Shown here piece after piece: positions 1 through 7,198 of a DNA stretch of 9,331 nt. Numbering within the stretch: the stretch's first letter is position 1; every line of letters begins with the position of its first letter. The position numbers and the translations under genes are program-made. The notes under the pieces are model-generated. The model saw nothing but the letters and a program-made list of their open reading frames with translations. It did not search any database and was not told the origin of the DNA. The DNA is from Frankiaceae bacterium. Its GTDB lineage: Bacteria; Actinomycetota; Actinomycetes; JAVEEJ01. The stretch spans positions 1 to 9,331 of the forward strand of contig JAVEEJ010000024.1 of the NCBI GenBank assembly GCA_030840515.1. The letters run 5' to 3'.

Positions 1-605
1 GGAGGCCCCAGCGCGTAGGTGGCGACGTTGCCGCAGAACCCGGCCACCAGGTAGAGGGCGAGAAAGCGGACCCGGCCGAACAGCCGCTCGAGCTGCGGAC
101 CGAGGGAGAACAGCGCCAGCATGTTGAACGCGATGTGACCGAACCCGAAGTGGAGGAACATCGCGGTGACGAGGCGGTAGTACTCGCCGTCGGAGACGCC
201 CCGAAAGACCATCAGCGCGCCGTTGGCGTCGGGGGCCGACACCGGCGCAGCGAGGTTCGCGAACCGCTCGTGGAGGATCGTGAGGCTGTTGCTGCCGGGC
301 ACGGTCCCGGACGCCAGCGCGGCCACGAAGACCAGCACGTTGAGGCCGATGAGCACGAACGTGATCACCGGGGTGTCGTCTGGACGGGCCGTCCCACCGA
401 ACGTCGTACGCGCGACCCGCTGGCCCTTCGCCCCCTCCTTCACGCACTCAGGGCACTGGAACCCGACCGCGGCGTCGTTCATGCAGTCCGGGCAGATCGG
501 CCGCTCGCAGCGGTTGCACCGCACCCACGTCGGGCGGTCGGGGTGGCGGTAGCAGCCGGGAGCGACCTGCTCAGGCTGGGTCCCGGAGGGGTCGGGCTCC
601 GTCAA
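1..605 (-). CDS. Rhomboid family intramembrane serine protease (C-terminus cut by window edge)
   Basis: The visible part is 201 residues. Residues 18-54 hold a Cys/His-rich module (C18, H21, C30, C33, C38, C41, C51, C54) resembling a B-box or zinc-ribbon fold, often seen at the N-terminus of actinobacterial rhomboids. A first membrane helix follows at about 80-98. Residues 152-177 carry the rhomboid TM2 signature (H157-I-A-F-N161) and then a charged loop (LERLFG). Rhomboids cleave membrane protein substrates inside the bilayer using a Ser-His dyad. The GxSG serine helix and catalytic histidine would lie beyond position 1, so activity cannot be judged. The start is TTG at 605-603: an in-frame TGA lies 33 nt upstream with no ATG or GTG between, and the next ATG (M42) would cut the Cys module. 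The gene starts 7 nt after the ppiA stop, so the two are probably one transcript. Family assignment is strong; substrate is unknown. Confidence 0.9.
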   Translation of the reverse strand, partial: MTEPDPSGTQPEQVAPGCYRHPDRPTWVRCNRCERPICPDCMNDAAVGFQCPECVKEGAKGQRVARTTFGGTARPDDTPVITFVLIGLNVLVFVAALASGTVPGSNSLTILHERFANLAAPVSAPDANGALMVFRGVSDGEYYRLVTAMFLHFGFGHIAFNMLALFSLGPQLERLFGRVRFLALYLVAGFCGNVATYALGP

Positions 606-612
606 GGCCGGG

Positions 613-1137
613 TCAGGCCTCGCGACGGTCGATCGTCACGGACTCGAGCACGATGTCCGTGCGCGGCCGGTCCTGGGCACCGGTCGGAGCGGCGGCGATG
701 GCGTCCACCACCTCGGTCCCCTTCGTCACCTCGCCGAAGATGGTGTGCTTCGCGGTCAGCCACTCCGTGGCGGCGACCGTGATGAAGAACTGCGAGCCGT
801 TGGTCCCGGGCCCGGCGTTGGCCATGGCCAGCAGGTAGGGCTTGGTGAACGCCAGCTCGGGGTGGAACTCGTCGGCGAACCGGTAACCCGGGCCCCCGCG
901 ACCGCTCCCCAGTGGGTCCCCGCCCTGGATCATGAAGTTCGGGATCACGCGGTGGAACACGGTGCCGTCGTACAGCTTGTCCTTTGTCGACTTCCCGGTG
1001 TTGGGGTTGGTCCACTCCTTGCCGCCCTCGGCCAGCTCGACGAAGTTGCGCACCGTCTTGGGAGCGTGGTCGGGGAAGAGCTTGACCTCGATCTCACCGG
1101 CAGACGTGCGCAGGGTGGCGTAGAGCTCTTCGGCCAC
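613..1137 (-). CDS. ppiA: Cyclophilin-type peptidyl-prolyl cis-trans isomerase
   Basis: This 174-residue protein is a complete single-domain cyclophilin that catalyses cis-trans isomerisation of Xaa-Pro bonds during protein folding. It has no signal peptide, so it should be cytoplasmic. The active-site block FHRVI (61-65) followed by FMIQGGD (68-74) gives the expected R63, F68, M69 and Q71. The second block, MANAGPGTNGSQFFIT (105-120), is intact. W126 in TEWL aligns with the tryptophan of human cyclophilin A that contacts cyclosporin; as I recall it, mycobacterial PpiA has a different residue there. The start is GTG at 1137-1135, preceded by GAGGGAG about 9 nt upstream. The pairing with a downstream rhomboid gene and the divergent small membrane protein gene matches the ppiA locus near the origin in other actinobacteria, which is why I use the symbol. 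It is probably a housekeeping gene. Confidence 0.95.
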   Translation of the reverse strand: MAEELYATLRTSAGEIEVKLFPDHAPKTVRNFVELAEGGKEWTNPNTGKSTKDKLYDGTVFHRVIPNFMIQGGDPLGSGRGGPGYRFADEFHPELAFTKPYLLAMANAGPGTNGSQFFITVAATEWLTAKHTIFGEVTKGTEVVDAIAAAPTGAQDRPRTDIVLESVTIDRREA

Positions 1138-1253
1138 GGATGGCTCTCCCTCGAAGACGGCAACAGGGCCGTCATCCTTACATGGCGTGTGCTGAGCCCA
1201 CCCGCGGGGAAGGCCTTGGGAGAACAGCCAGCGCCCGAAACGAGAGGCTCGCG
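1138..1253. promoter_or_regulatory. Divergent intergenic region between ppiA and the DUF5324-like gene
   Basis: This 116-bp gap must hold the promoters for both divergent genes. Two 8-bp palindromes lie next to each other: CCCGCGGG (1201-1208) and AAGGCCTT (1210-1217), possibly operator-like but short enough to be chance at this GC content. On the minus strand, TAAGGAT near 1173-1179 could serve as a -10 element for ppiA, but I see no convincing -35. The plus-strand gene has GAGAGG six nt before its ATG. Promoter assignment is tentative. Confidence 0.3.
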
Positions 1254-1778
1254 ATGACGATCACGAAGACTGCCAAGGAGTACGCCGCCCCGCGGCTCGA
1301 GTCGGCGGTCGAGTACGCCACACCGAAGCTCGAGGCGGCGGTCGAATACGCGGCTCCGAAGCTTGAGGCGGCCCGTGAGGTCGCGGTAAGCAAGGCTGCT
1401 GACGCGATGGAGCGCATCGTCCCGGCCGCCGAGGCCCTGCGCGGCCGGCTGGCCGAGCGCGCGGCCGGCACGGCGGTGGAGGCCAACAAGCGCGGGCGCT
1501 TCGCGGCCCGGGCGCTCAAGGGCGAGCAGCCCACGAAGAAGCGCCGGACCCTGCTGTGGAGCCTGATCGGTGTCATCGGCGGTCTCGGGGCAGGCCTGAT
1601 CGTCAGCCGGCGGCGGGCCGAGCAGTCGACCATCACCCCGGCGTGGACGAACATGCCGGCCACCGGTCCGACGCCGACCTCGAACGTGAACACGGACTCC
1701 CACGTGAACACAGCGACGAAGCCGGACACCACGCCGGAGGACGAGACCGCACCTGCCTTCCAGGACAGGTTGGGCTAA
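1254..1778 (+). CDS. DUF5324/CwsA-like single-pass membrane protein with 11-residue helical repeats
   Basis: This 174-residue protein has no enzymatic motif. Residues 9-41 are three near-identical 11-residue units of the form EYAAPKLEAAV, followed by a long Ala/Glu/Arg-rich helical region to about residue 90. Eleven-residue periodicity suggests an extended amphipathic helix or coiled coil. A basic stretch (KKRR, 95-98) precedes one membrane helix at about 99-117, then RRR and a polar Thr/Pro-rich tail. The positive residues on both sides make topology uncertain. I start it at ATG 1254, with GAGAGG six nt upstream; the frame is open further upstream but lacks a comparable ribosome site. The architecture and the divergent position next to ppiA recall Streptomyces DUF5324 proteins and mycobacterial CwsA, which binds Wag31 and CrgA in polar growth and division. 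That link rests on remembered architecture and synteny, not an alignment. It converges on the diguanylate cyclase gene, 21 bp apart. Confidence 0.8.
   Translation: MTITKTAKEYAAPRLESAVEYATPKLEAAVEYAAPKLEAAREVAVSKAADAMERIVPAAEALRGRLAERAAGTAVEANKRGRFAARALKGEQPTKKRRTLLWSLIGVIGGLGAGLIVSRRRAEQSTITPAWTNMPATGPTPTSNVNTDSHVNTATKPDTTPEDETAPAFQDRLG
1278..1376 (+). repeat. Three tandem 33-bp in-frame repeats (11-aa units)
   Basis: Units lie at 1278-1310, 1311-1343 and 1344-1376. Each encodes E-Y-A-(A/T)-P-(K/R)-L-E-(A/S)-A-(V/R). The differences are mostly synonymous or conservative, so the units look like an in-frame duplication under protein-level constraint. A degenerate fourth unit (EVAVSKAADAM) follows. 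Confidence 0.85.
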
Positions 1779-1813
1779 CCCCGGACGGCGAACCCAGCCT
1801 CAGGTTCCGGGGT
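1778..1813. terminator. Candidate bidirectional terminator hairpin between convergent genes
   Basis: ACCCCGGA at 1778-1785 pairs perfectly with TCCGGGGT at 1806-1813 across a 20-nt loop. A nested alternative stem is GAACC (1790-1794) with GGTTC (1803-1807). The element starts at the last base of the TAA of the plus-strand gene and runs over the TGA of the convergent cyclase gene. There is no T-tract, as is common for actinobacterial hairpin terminators. Position is good; stem strength is moderate. Confidence 0.45.
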
Positions 1814-3404
1814 CGCCCACCGCCGAGACGCGGGGCGCGGTCGCCGCGGTGGACCGATTGCGTCCCGTTCGCTTCGCGGCGTACAGCGCGTCGTCGGTGA
1901 TCCGGACCAGGTGCTCGGCGTCGCGTGCGTGGTCGGGGAACGTCGCGACGCCCGCGCTGGCCGTGATCGGCACCTCCGCCGGCGCGTCGGCCACGATGCG
2001 GCGGAAGCGCTCCGCTGCCTCGAGCGCCTCAGCCGCCGAGCAGCCCGGCAGGATGACCGCGAACTCCTCGCCGCCGTAGCGAGCCGCGGTGTCGAACTCG
2101 CGGCACTCGCAGGCCAGAGCCGCCGCGACGTTGCGCAGCACCTCATCCCCAGCAACGTGCCCGTAGGTGTCGTTGAGCACCTTGAAGTGGTCGATGTCGA
2201 GCAGCACCAGGCTCACCGGCTCGGCATGGCGCTGAGCGCGGGCGAGCTCGCGCTCGAGGGTGGCCTCGAACGTGCGGCGGTTAGCGATGGCCGTGAGGCC
2301 GTCAGTCGCCGCGAGCCGCTGCACCTGCTCGAGCAGCACCGCGTTGCGCAGGGCGAGCGCCGCGTAAGCGCCGAAGCGCTCGACCGCGTTGACCACCCGC
2401 CGCTCGATCCGGGAGCCGGCGCGCAGCGCGTGCTCGACGAGCAGCGTGCCCTGGACTTTGCCCTCGGCGACCAGCGGCACGACCACGAGGTGCTCGACCT
2501 GGGGCAGCAGGGTGGCGACCGTCGCGTCGTCCCTCACCTCGTCCTGTGCCAGCAGGGCGACCTTCCGTCGCTCCGAGACGCTGGTGAGCAGGTCGGACCG
2601 GGGCAGCGCCTCGGGGATGACGTCCAGCCCGTGGGCGGCGAGCACCCGTCGTGAGCCGTCCCCGCCCAGCACCACCCCCCGCGGGAAGTCGAAGATCGTC
2701 GTGACCGCCTGGAGGAGCGTCGAGCCGACCTCGTCAGGCCCGGTGACCGTCTCGAGCTCGAGGGCCATGGTGTGCAGGGCCTCGAGGTCCCACTGCCGTC
2801 GGCGCAGCTCGCGCTCGTTCACCGCGGAGAAGACCGCGACCCCGACCGTGGCCAGCCAGAGCGCGGCGATGAAGAAGGCCAGCCGGTCACCTTCTGAGCC
2901 GGCCAGGCCGGTGACCTTGAGGTTCGAGCTGCTGATGGAGCCCGCCTGCTGAGCGTTGTAGATGCCGTAGAGCAGCAGCGTCTGCCAGAGCGCCACCTTC
3001 AGCCCGGTCCGGTAGGACGCGAGCAGCGTCACTCCCGTGATGTGGATGATCATCAGGTAGCGGACCTGGCTGTAGGCGCCACCCGTCAGGTAGGTGAGGT
3101 AGGCCAGCCAGGCGCCGTCCACGATCAGCAGCAGGCCGAAGATCACCAGAAGCGAGCGCCGAGGCAGCAGCCGGGCGCCCAGCTCGCCGATGGCGGCAAC
3201 GCCGAGGTAGGCCAGCGTCACCGGAGCCAGGGATCGGAGGTAGCCGCCGAGCACCTGCGGCACCGTGGCTGCCAGCACCAGGATCGTGAGGGCCATGCCC
3301 AACCGGAGGAGCTGGCTGTAGCGGAGCCGGGACGCGAGGGGGACCAGCTCGGCGACGACCGTCTTGGTCTGGTCGGGCGCAGCACCTGCTGCCGTGACGG
3401 CCAT
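1800..3404 (-). CDS. Membrane-bound GAF-GGDEF diguanylate cyclase
   Basis: This 534-residue protein should make cyclic di-GMP from two GTP at the membrane. Residues ~32-195 contain about six hydrophobic segments (around 35-53, 60-76, 85-106, 116-130, 138-150, 175-195), an unnamed multi-TM sensor region. A linker helix (~196-215) leads into a GAF-like domain at about 215-350. The GGDEF domain covers ~362-520, with DGLT...NRR (368-377), metal-binding DIDHFK (D403), NDTYGH..GD and the active GGEEF loop at 444-448. The I-site RxxD (R435, D438) sits five residues before GGEEF, so allosteric product inhibition is expected. There is no EAL or HD-GYP domain, so it is a synthase only. The start is ATG 3404-3402, overlapping the upstream gene's TGA as TGATG; a GGGGGG tract 6 nt before it favours ATG over the adjacent GTG at 3407. 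Translational coupling to the surface protein suggests a shared function. The input sensed is unknown. Confidence 0.95.
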   Translation of the reverse strand: MAVTAAGAAPDQTKTVVAELVPLASRLRYSQLLRLGMALTILVLAATVPQVLGGYLRSLAPVTLAYLGVAAIGELGARLLPRRSLLVIFGLLLIVDGAWLAYLTYLTGGAYSQVRYLMIIHITGVTLLASYRTGLKVALWQTLLLYGIYNAQQAGSISSSNLKVTGLAGSEGDRLAFFIAALWLATVGVAVFSAVNERELRRRQWDLEALHTMALELETVTGPDEVGSTLLQAVTTIFDFPRGVVLGGDGSRRVLAAHGLDVIPEALPRSDLLTSVSERRKVALLAQDEVRDDATVATLLPQVEHLVVVPLVAEGKVQGTLLVEHALRAGSRIERRVVNAVERFGAYAALALRNAVLLEQVQRLAATDGLTAIANRRTFEATLERELARAQRHAEPVSLVLLDIDHFKVLNDTYGHVAGDEVLRNVAAALACECREFDTAARYGGEEFAVILPGCSAAEALEAAERFRRIVADAPAEVPITASAGVATFPDHARDAEHLVRITDDALYAAKRTGRNRSTAATAPRVSAVGDPGT

Positions 3405-6400
3405 CACGTGCCCCCCAGTCGACCGAACCCGAGAGTGGGCTCAGCGCCGAGCGGGGCGTTCGCCAGCTTCGGGTCACGGCGGTCGATCCGGTTCTGCACG
3501 AGCAGGAACAAGATCACCAGGATCAGGAGGATGACCGGCACCTGGGGCCGGTCGAGCGAGCGCACGGCTGCTCGGCCCAGCAGCTCAGGCACCCGGTTGA
3601 TCGGGTCGGGGGGGATGATCGAGCCACCGTGAGGCACCGGGCTGTGGGCGGCCGGAGGCTTGGGTCCACCACCGCTGGGCTGGGTCGGGCGGGGCGGGGG
3701 GGCCGTGGTGCCGTCCGGGCCCGAGCCGCCGGTGCCGGCGGGCGGGACGACGGGTGGCGGAACCGTGCTGGGACCGCCGTTGCCCGGCTTGGGCGTGCCG
3801 CCGGATCCGCCGGACGGCGGAGTCACCGAACCGGAGGTCACGAGCACGGAGCTCGACACCACGGGACCCATGTTGCCCGCTCGGTCGACGGCGCGCAGGG
3901 ACAACCGGTAAGTCCCGTCAGGAAGCCCGGCGAGGTTCGCGGTCAGCGCGCCCGAGCAGGGTCGCCAGTCCATGACGACCACGGCGCCGCGAGTGAGCAG
4001 GCAGCTCACTGAGCTGCCCGACTCAGTGGTCCAGGCCCAGGTCGGTGAGTCGCTGCTCGTCGGCGAGGTCGGGACCGAGGTGAGCACGATGACCGGAGCC
4101 GTAGTGTCGCGAACCACCGAGGCGCTCCTGACGGCACCGGTGTTGCCGGCAGCGTCCGTCAGTCGCACCTGCAGGGTGTAGGTGCCGTCCGGCTGGCCCG
4201 CGAGGCTGACCCGGTGCGGGCTGGTGCAGGCTCGCCAGGCGGAGACCACGCGCCCTGCCGAGACAACCTGGCAGCTGGCCTTGGCTCCGGACTCGCCTGT
4301 CCAGCGCCAGTCGGTCTGTGCGTCCGACGTGGGGCTGGGGGGGAGCTTGCCGAAGACCGGTGCAGCCGGCGGAGTCGTGTCGAGCAGGTAGGTGGCGGTC
4401 GTCACGGCAGAGCGGTTGCCGGCCGCGTCGACGAGCCTGACCCCCAGGGAGTAGCTGCCATCAGGCTCGGTGGGCAGGGCCAAGGTGTACGGCGACGTGC
4501 AGGGGGTCCAGTCGAGGAGCACGCCGGCTGCCGTCGTGACCTGGCACTCGGCTGAGGTGCCGGCGACCACGTCGAAGGAGAAGCTGGGGCTCCGGCCCTG
4601 GGAGGGGCCGGTCGGAGCAAGGGTGAAGGTGGCCGTCGGCGGCGCGGTCGAGTCGAGGTCGTAAGCCACGCTCAGTGGGGTGCCACGGTTGCCGGCCTGG
4701 TCCACCGCCCGGACGTCGAGGCTGTAGGTCCCATCGGGCTCCGACGTGAGGTCGGCGTTCCAAGGCGTGGTGCAGGTGGCCCAGTCGAGGATGGTCGTCG
4801 ACCCCTGCGCGACCCGGCACTCGGCCGACTCGGTCGATCCGACAGCGAACCCGACGGTCGGCTGCTGGTCGGGAGAGGGCGTCGCCGGCTGCTGGGTGAG
4901 GACCGGCAGCCCTGGCGGCAGGGTGTCGTACTCGAAGCCGACCGACGTGACGCCCGGCCCCACGTTGCCTGCGGTGTCGACCGCGCGGACCGAGAGCTGG
5001 TAGTCGCCGTCGAGCCCGAGGGCGGGGGTCCAGGGTGACGAGCAGGCGGCCCAGCCGGCGGTCGGGCTGCCCGCGAAGAGCAGCTGGCACTCCGCGTTGT
5101 TGCCCGCGACGGAGAACGTCCAGGTGGCCGGGAGCCGAGCGGGGCCGGTGGGCTGGCTGGTGAAGCTCGGGGCGCCGGGAGCGATCGTGTCCAGGCTGTA
5201 GGTGCTCGACCCGAGCGCACCGGTGTTGCCGGCGGCGTCGGTCGCACGGACGAAGAGGGTGTAGTCGCCGTCGGGGGTGACCGTGGGGTCGAGGGGGGTG
5301 AGGTCGTAGGTGACGGTCCCGCCGGGGCAGGGACCCCAGGGCGAGAGCACCGTGGCGCCGAGGTTGAGCTGGCACTGCGTGGTCGCCAGCGGCTCCGCCG
5401 TGAAGGTCCAGGTCGGGGTGACGTCGTTGCCGGGGTTCTTGCCGACCAGGGTGATCACCGGGGCCGGGGGCGGTCCGGTGTCCAGCAGGTAGGTCTTGCT
5501 GGTCGCCGGGCTCAGGTTGCCGGCGAGGTCCTTGCCGACGACGGTGAGCGTCCAGAGGCCGTCACCGCTGAGCGCGGGGGCGCTCACCCAGGCCCCCGGA
5601 CCACAGCTGACCGGGGTGCGCGCCGTCCCGGCGAGGTCCCAAGTGCACAGGAAGGACTCGCCGGCCTCGGTGCCGGTGATGGTGAAGACCGGCGTGGTGG
5701 TGTTGCCGCTCGGGGGTCCGACCACGGTCGGAGCGAGGGTCGGTGCCGTCACGTCGTAGCGGTAGGTGGCGCTCGCGGCCGGGCCGGTGTTGCCCGCCGC
5801 ATCCGTCAGCCTGACTCGGATCGTGTACGTCGCCTCCACGGCCGGGACCGTCAGCACCGCTGGCGACGTGCAGGGCGAGACCACGCTCGCGACGGTGCCG
5901 TCGGGGCGCAGGACCCGGCAGATCGCGGTCTCGGTCTCGGGCCAGGTCGCGGTGACGGTGGTCGTCGCTCCGGCCGGGGCGGAGAGGGACAGGCTGGGAG
6001 CGGCCGGGGGGGTGACGTCGTAGAGGTAGTCCGAGGTCGTGACCGGGCCGGTGTTGCCCGCATCGTCGACGGCGCGGATCGAGAGGGTGTAGGTGGTCTC
6101 GGCGCGTCCCGTGAGGCTCGACGTGGTGACCGGGGACGAGCAGGGGGTCCAGGGGGTGAGCGTCTGGGTCGCGGAGCCGAACATGCACTCCGCGGTCTCG
6201 CCGGCTGCGACCGTGAACGACCACGTGGGGGTGGGGTCGTTCCCGACGGCTCCAGGGCCGGACGTGATCTGGGGGAAGTCCACCGGACCCACGCGGTCGA
6301 GCCGCAGGCCGGCGCTGTCGGGGGCGCCGGAGTTGCCGAGGGCGTCCGTGGCGCGCACCGTGACCACGTAGTCGCCGTCGGCCAGGCCCGCGACCGGGAC

Positions 6401-7198
6401 CGTCCAGGGCGAGCTGCACGCAGTGGGACCCACGAGGGTCGCGCCGCCCTGGCTCACCGAGCAGACCGCGGTGTCGGTCGGGGCGATCGAGAACGTGGCC
6501 CGAGGGGCGGGGCTGCCGTTGCTGATGGCCGGGCTCACCGCGACGGTGACGCCCGGGCCGGTGGTGTCACGGACGAAGGTGCTCGAGACGCCGGCCGAGC
6601 GGTTCCCCAAGGCGTCCACGCTGCGAACCGTGAACACGTAGCTGCCGTCGACCGTCACTCCCGTGCTGAACGCACCCCCCGGGCAGGCCTGCCAAGCGAA
6701 GGCGTTGCTCGGACCGGTGAGCATGCACTCCGCGACGCCGGTGGGAGCGGTCCACGCCCAGCCCGCGGTCGAGGCGGTGCTGGGTGTGGTGGGCGTCGCC
6801 GTGAACGTGGGGTCGGCGGGGGCAGCGGTCTGCAGGGTGTAGACGTCGGTCGCGGTAGCGGGCCCGGTGGCGGTCTGCTCACGAACCGTAGCGGTGTAGT
6901 CACCGTCCGCAGCCGTGGCAGGGAGCGTGGTGGAGAACGTCGGGCCACACGGTGTCCAGTCGAGCACGACTCCCGCCGGACCGTCGAGCCGGCACTCAAG
7001 GGCATCGGCGGGGTCGCCGGCGACGACGTCCCAGCCGAGATCGCGGGTGTTCCCGGGACTGGGCTGCTGAGGGGAGATCGTCGGCCCGACCGCTGCCGAG
7101 GCGACGTTCGCACCCGCCAGGATGAAGCCCGCGATGAGCACGAGGCAGACCCCGGCGCGCCGCACAGCGGCACCCCGTCGCCCCGTCCCGAACCTCAC
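3404..7198 (-). CDS. Large secreted surface protein with 12 Ig-like repeats and a C-terminal TM anchor
   Basis: This protein of about 1264 residues has a signal peptide (RRAGVCLVLIAGFILAG, with likely cleavage after ASA near residue 35). Twelve repeats of about 90 residues follow, each with an (A)EC, a W-x-(P/A)-C, a DG-x-Y-x-(L/V)-x-VR and a D-x-x-GN motif and a DTTPP-like junction, as in bacterial Ig-like or fibronectin-like strings. Every repeat holds exactly two cysteines 13-15 residues apart, suggesting one disulfide per domain. A Pro/Gly/Ser-rich linker of about 75 residues, suited to spanning the wall, leads to one membrane helix (VPVILLILVILFLLV) and a cytoplasmic tail of about 30 residues. 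There is no LPXTG motif. Two GTG starts compete: 7204 lies 2 nt after GAAGGGA and 7198 lies 8 nt after it; spacing favours 7198. The stop overlaps the cyclase start. The likely role is adhesion or surface sensing; no enzyme domain is visible, and the exact function is not known. Confidence 0.9.
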   Translation of the reverse strand: MRFGTGRRGAAVRRAGVCLVLIAGFILAGANVASAAVGPTISPQQPSPGNTRDLGWDVVAGDPADALECRLDGPAGVVLDWTPCGPTFSTTLPATAADGDYTATVREQTATGPATATDVYTLQTAAPADPTFTATPTTPSTASTAGWAWTAPTGVAECMLTGPSNAFAWQACPGGAFSTGVTVDGSYVFTVRSVDALGNRSAGVSSTFVRDTTGPGVTVAVSPAISNGSPAPRATFSIAPTDTAVCSVSQGGATLVGPTACSSPWTVPVAGLADGDYVVTVRATDALGNSGAPDSAGLRLDRVGPVDFPQITSGPGAVGNDPTPTWSFTVAAGETAECMFGSATQTLTPWTPCSSPVTTSSLTGRAETTYTLSIRAVDDAGNTGPVTTSDYLYDVTPPAAPSLSLSAPAGATTTVTATWPETETAICRVLRPDGTVASVVSPCTSPAVLTVPAVEATYTIRVRLTDAAGNTGPAASATYRYDVTAPTLAPTVVGPPSGNTTTPVFTITGTEAGESFLCTWDLAGTARTPVSCGPGAWVSAPALSGDGLWTLTVVGKDLAGNLSPATSKTYLLDTGPPPAPVITLVGKNPGNDVTPTWTFTAEPLATTQCQLNLGATVLSPWGPCPGGTVTYDLTPLDPTVTPDGDYTLFVRATDAAGNTGALGSSTYSLDTIAPGAPSFTSQPTGPARLPATWTFSVAGNNAECQLLFAGSPTAGWAACSSPWTPALGLDGDYQLSVRAVDTAGNVGPGVTSVGFEYDTLPPGLPVLTQQPATPSPDQQPTVGFAVGSTESAECRVAQGSTTILDWATCTTPWNADLTSEPDGTYSLDVRAVDQAGNRGTPLSVAYDLDSTAPPTATFTLAPTGPSQGRSPSFSFDVVAGTSAECQVTTAAGVLLDWTPCTSPYTLALPTEPDGSYSLGVRLVDAAGNRSAVTTATYLLDTTPPAAPVFGKLPPSPTSDAQTDWRWTGESGAKASCQVVSAGRVVSAWRACTSPHRVSLAGQPDGTYTLQVRLTDAAGNTGAVRSASVVRDTTAPVIVLTSVPTSPTSSDSPTWAWTTESGSSVSCLLTRGAVVVMDWRPCSGALTANLAGLPDGTYRLSLRAVDRAGNMGPVVSSSVLVTSGSVTPPSGGSGGTPKPGNGGPSTVPPPVVPPAGTGGSGPDGTTAPPPRPTQPSGGGPKPPAAHSPVPHGGSIIPPDPINRVPELLGRAAVRSLDRPQVPVILLILVILFLLVQNRIDRRDPKLANAPLGAEPTLGFGRLGGT
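3839..7090 (-). repeat. Twelve tandem ~90-aa Ig-like domain repeats (coding)
   Basis: About 3.25 kb of tandem, diverged coding repeats (about 87-97 residues each) fill the extracellular part of the surface protein. At DNA level the most conserved part is the stretch encoding DAAGNTG, read on the plus strand as variants of CCGGTGTTGCCGGC near 4136, 5219, 5785 and 6048. The divergence elsewhere points to old duplications rather than recent slippage. Repeats 1-3, 5 and 6 are the most deviant; repeats 4 and 7-12 match the consensus better. Confidence 0.9.

Noticed and set aside
135..782. 215-residue plus-strand open frame
   Set aside because: It lies antisense to the rhomboid and ppiA genes, is Arg/His/Gly/Pro-rich with no domain, and is typical of spurious frames in GC-rich DNA.
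1140..1253. Upstream extension of the DUF5324-like gene
   Set aside because: The frame is open but would overlap the ppiA promoter region; ATG 1254 has GAGAGG at good spacing and begins the repeat-rich protein naturally.
3405..3407. GTG as cyclase start
   Set aside because: It is only 3 nt after the GGGGGG tract; the adjacent ATG at 3404 has better spacing.
4461..5375. 304-residue minus-strand open frame inside the surface-protein gene
   Set aside because: It is another frame of the repetitive GC-rich coding region, with Arg/Pro/His-rich composition and no recognisable domain; the main frame has coherent Ig repeats.
3839..7090. CRISPR-like or non-coding tandem array
   Set aside because: Repeat spacing is ~270 bp, in frame and diverged, with protein-level conservation; it is a coding domain array.
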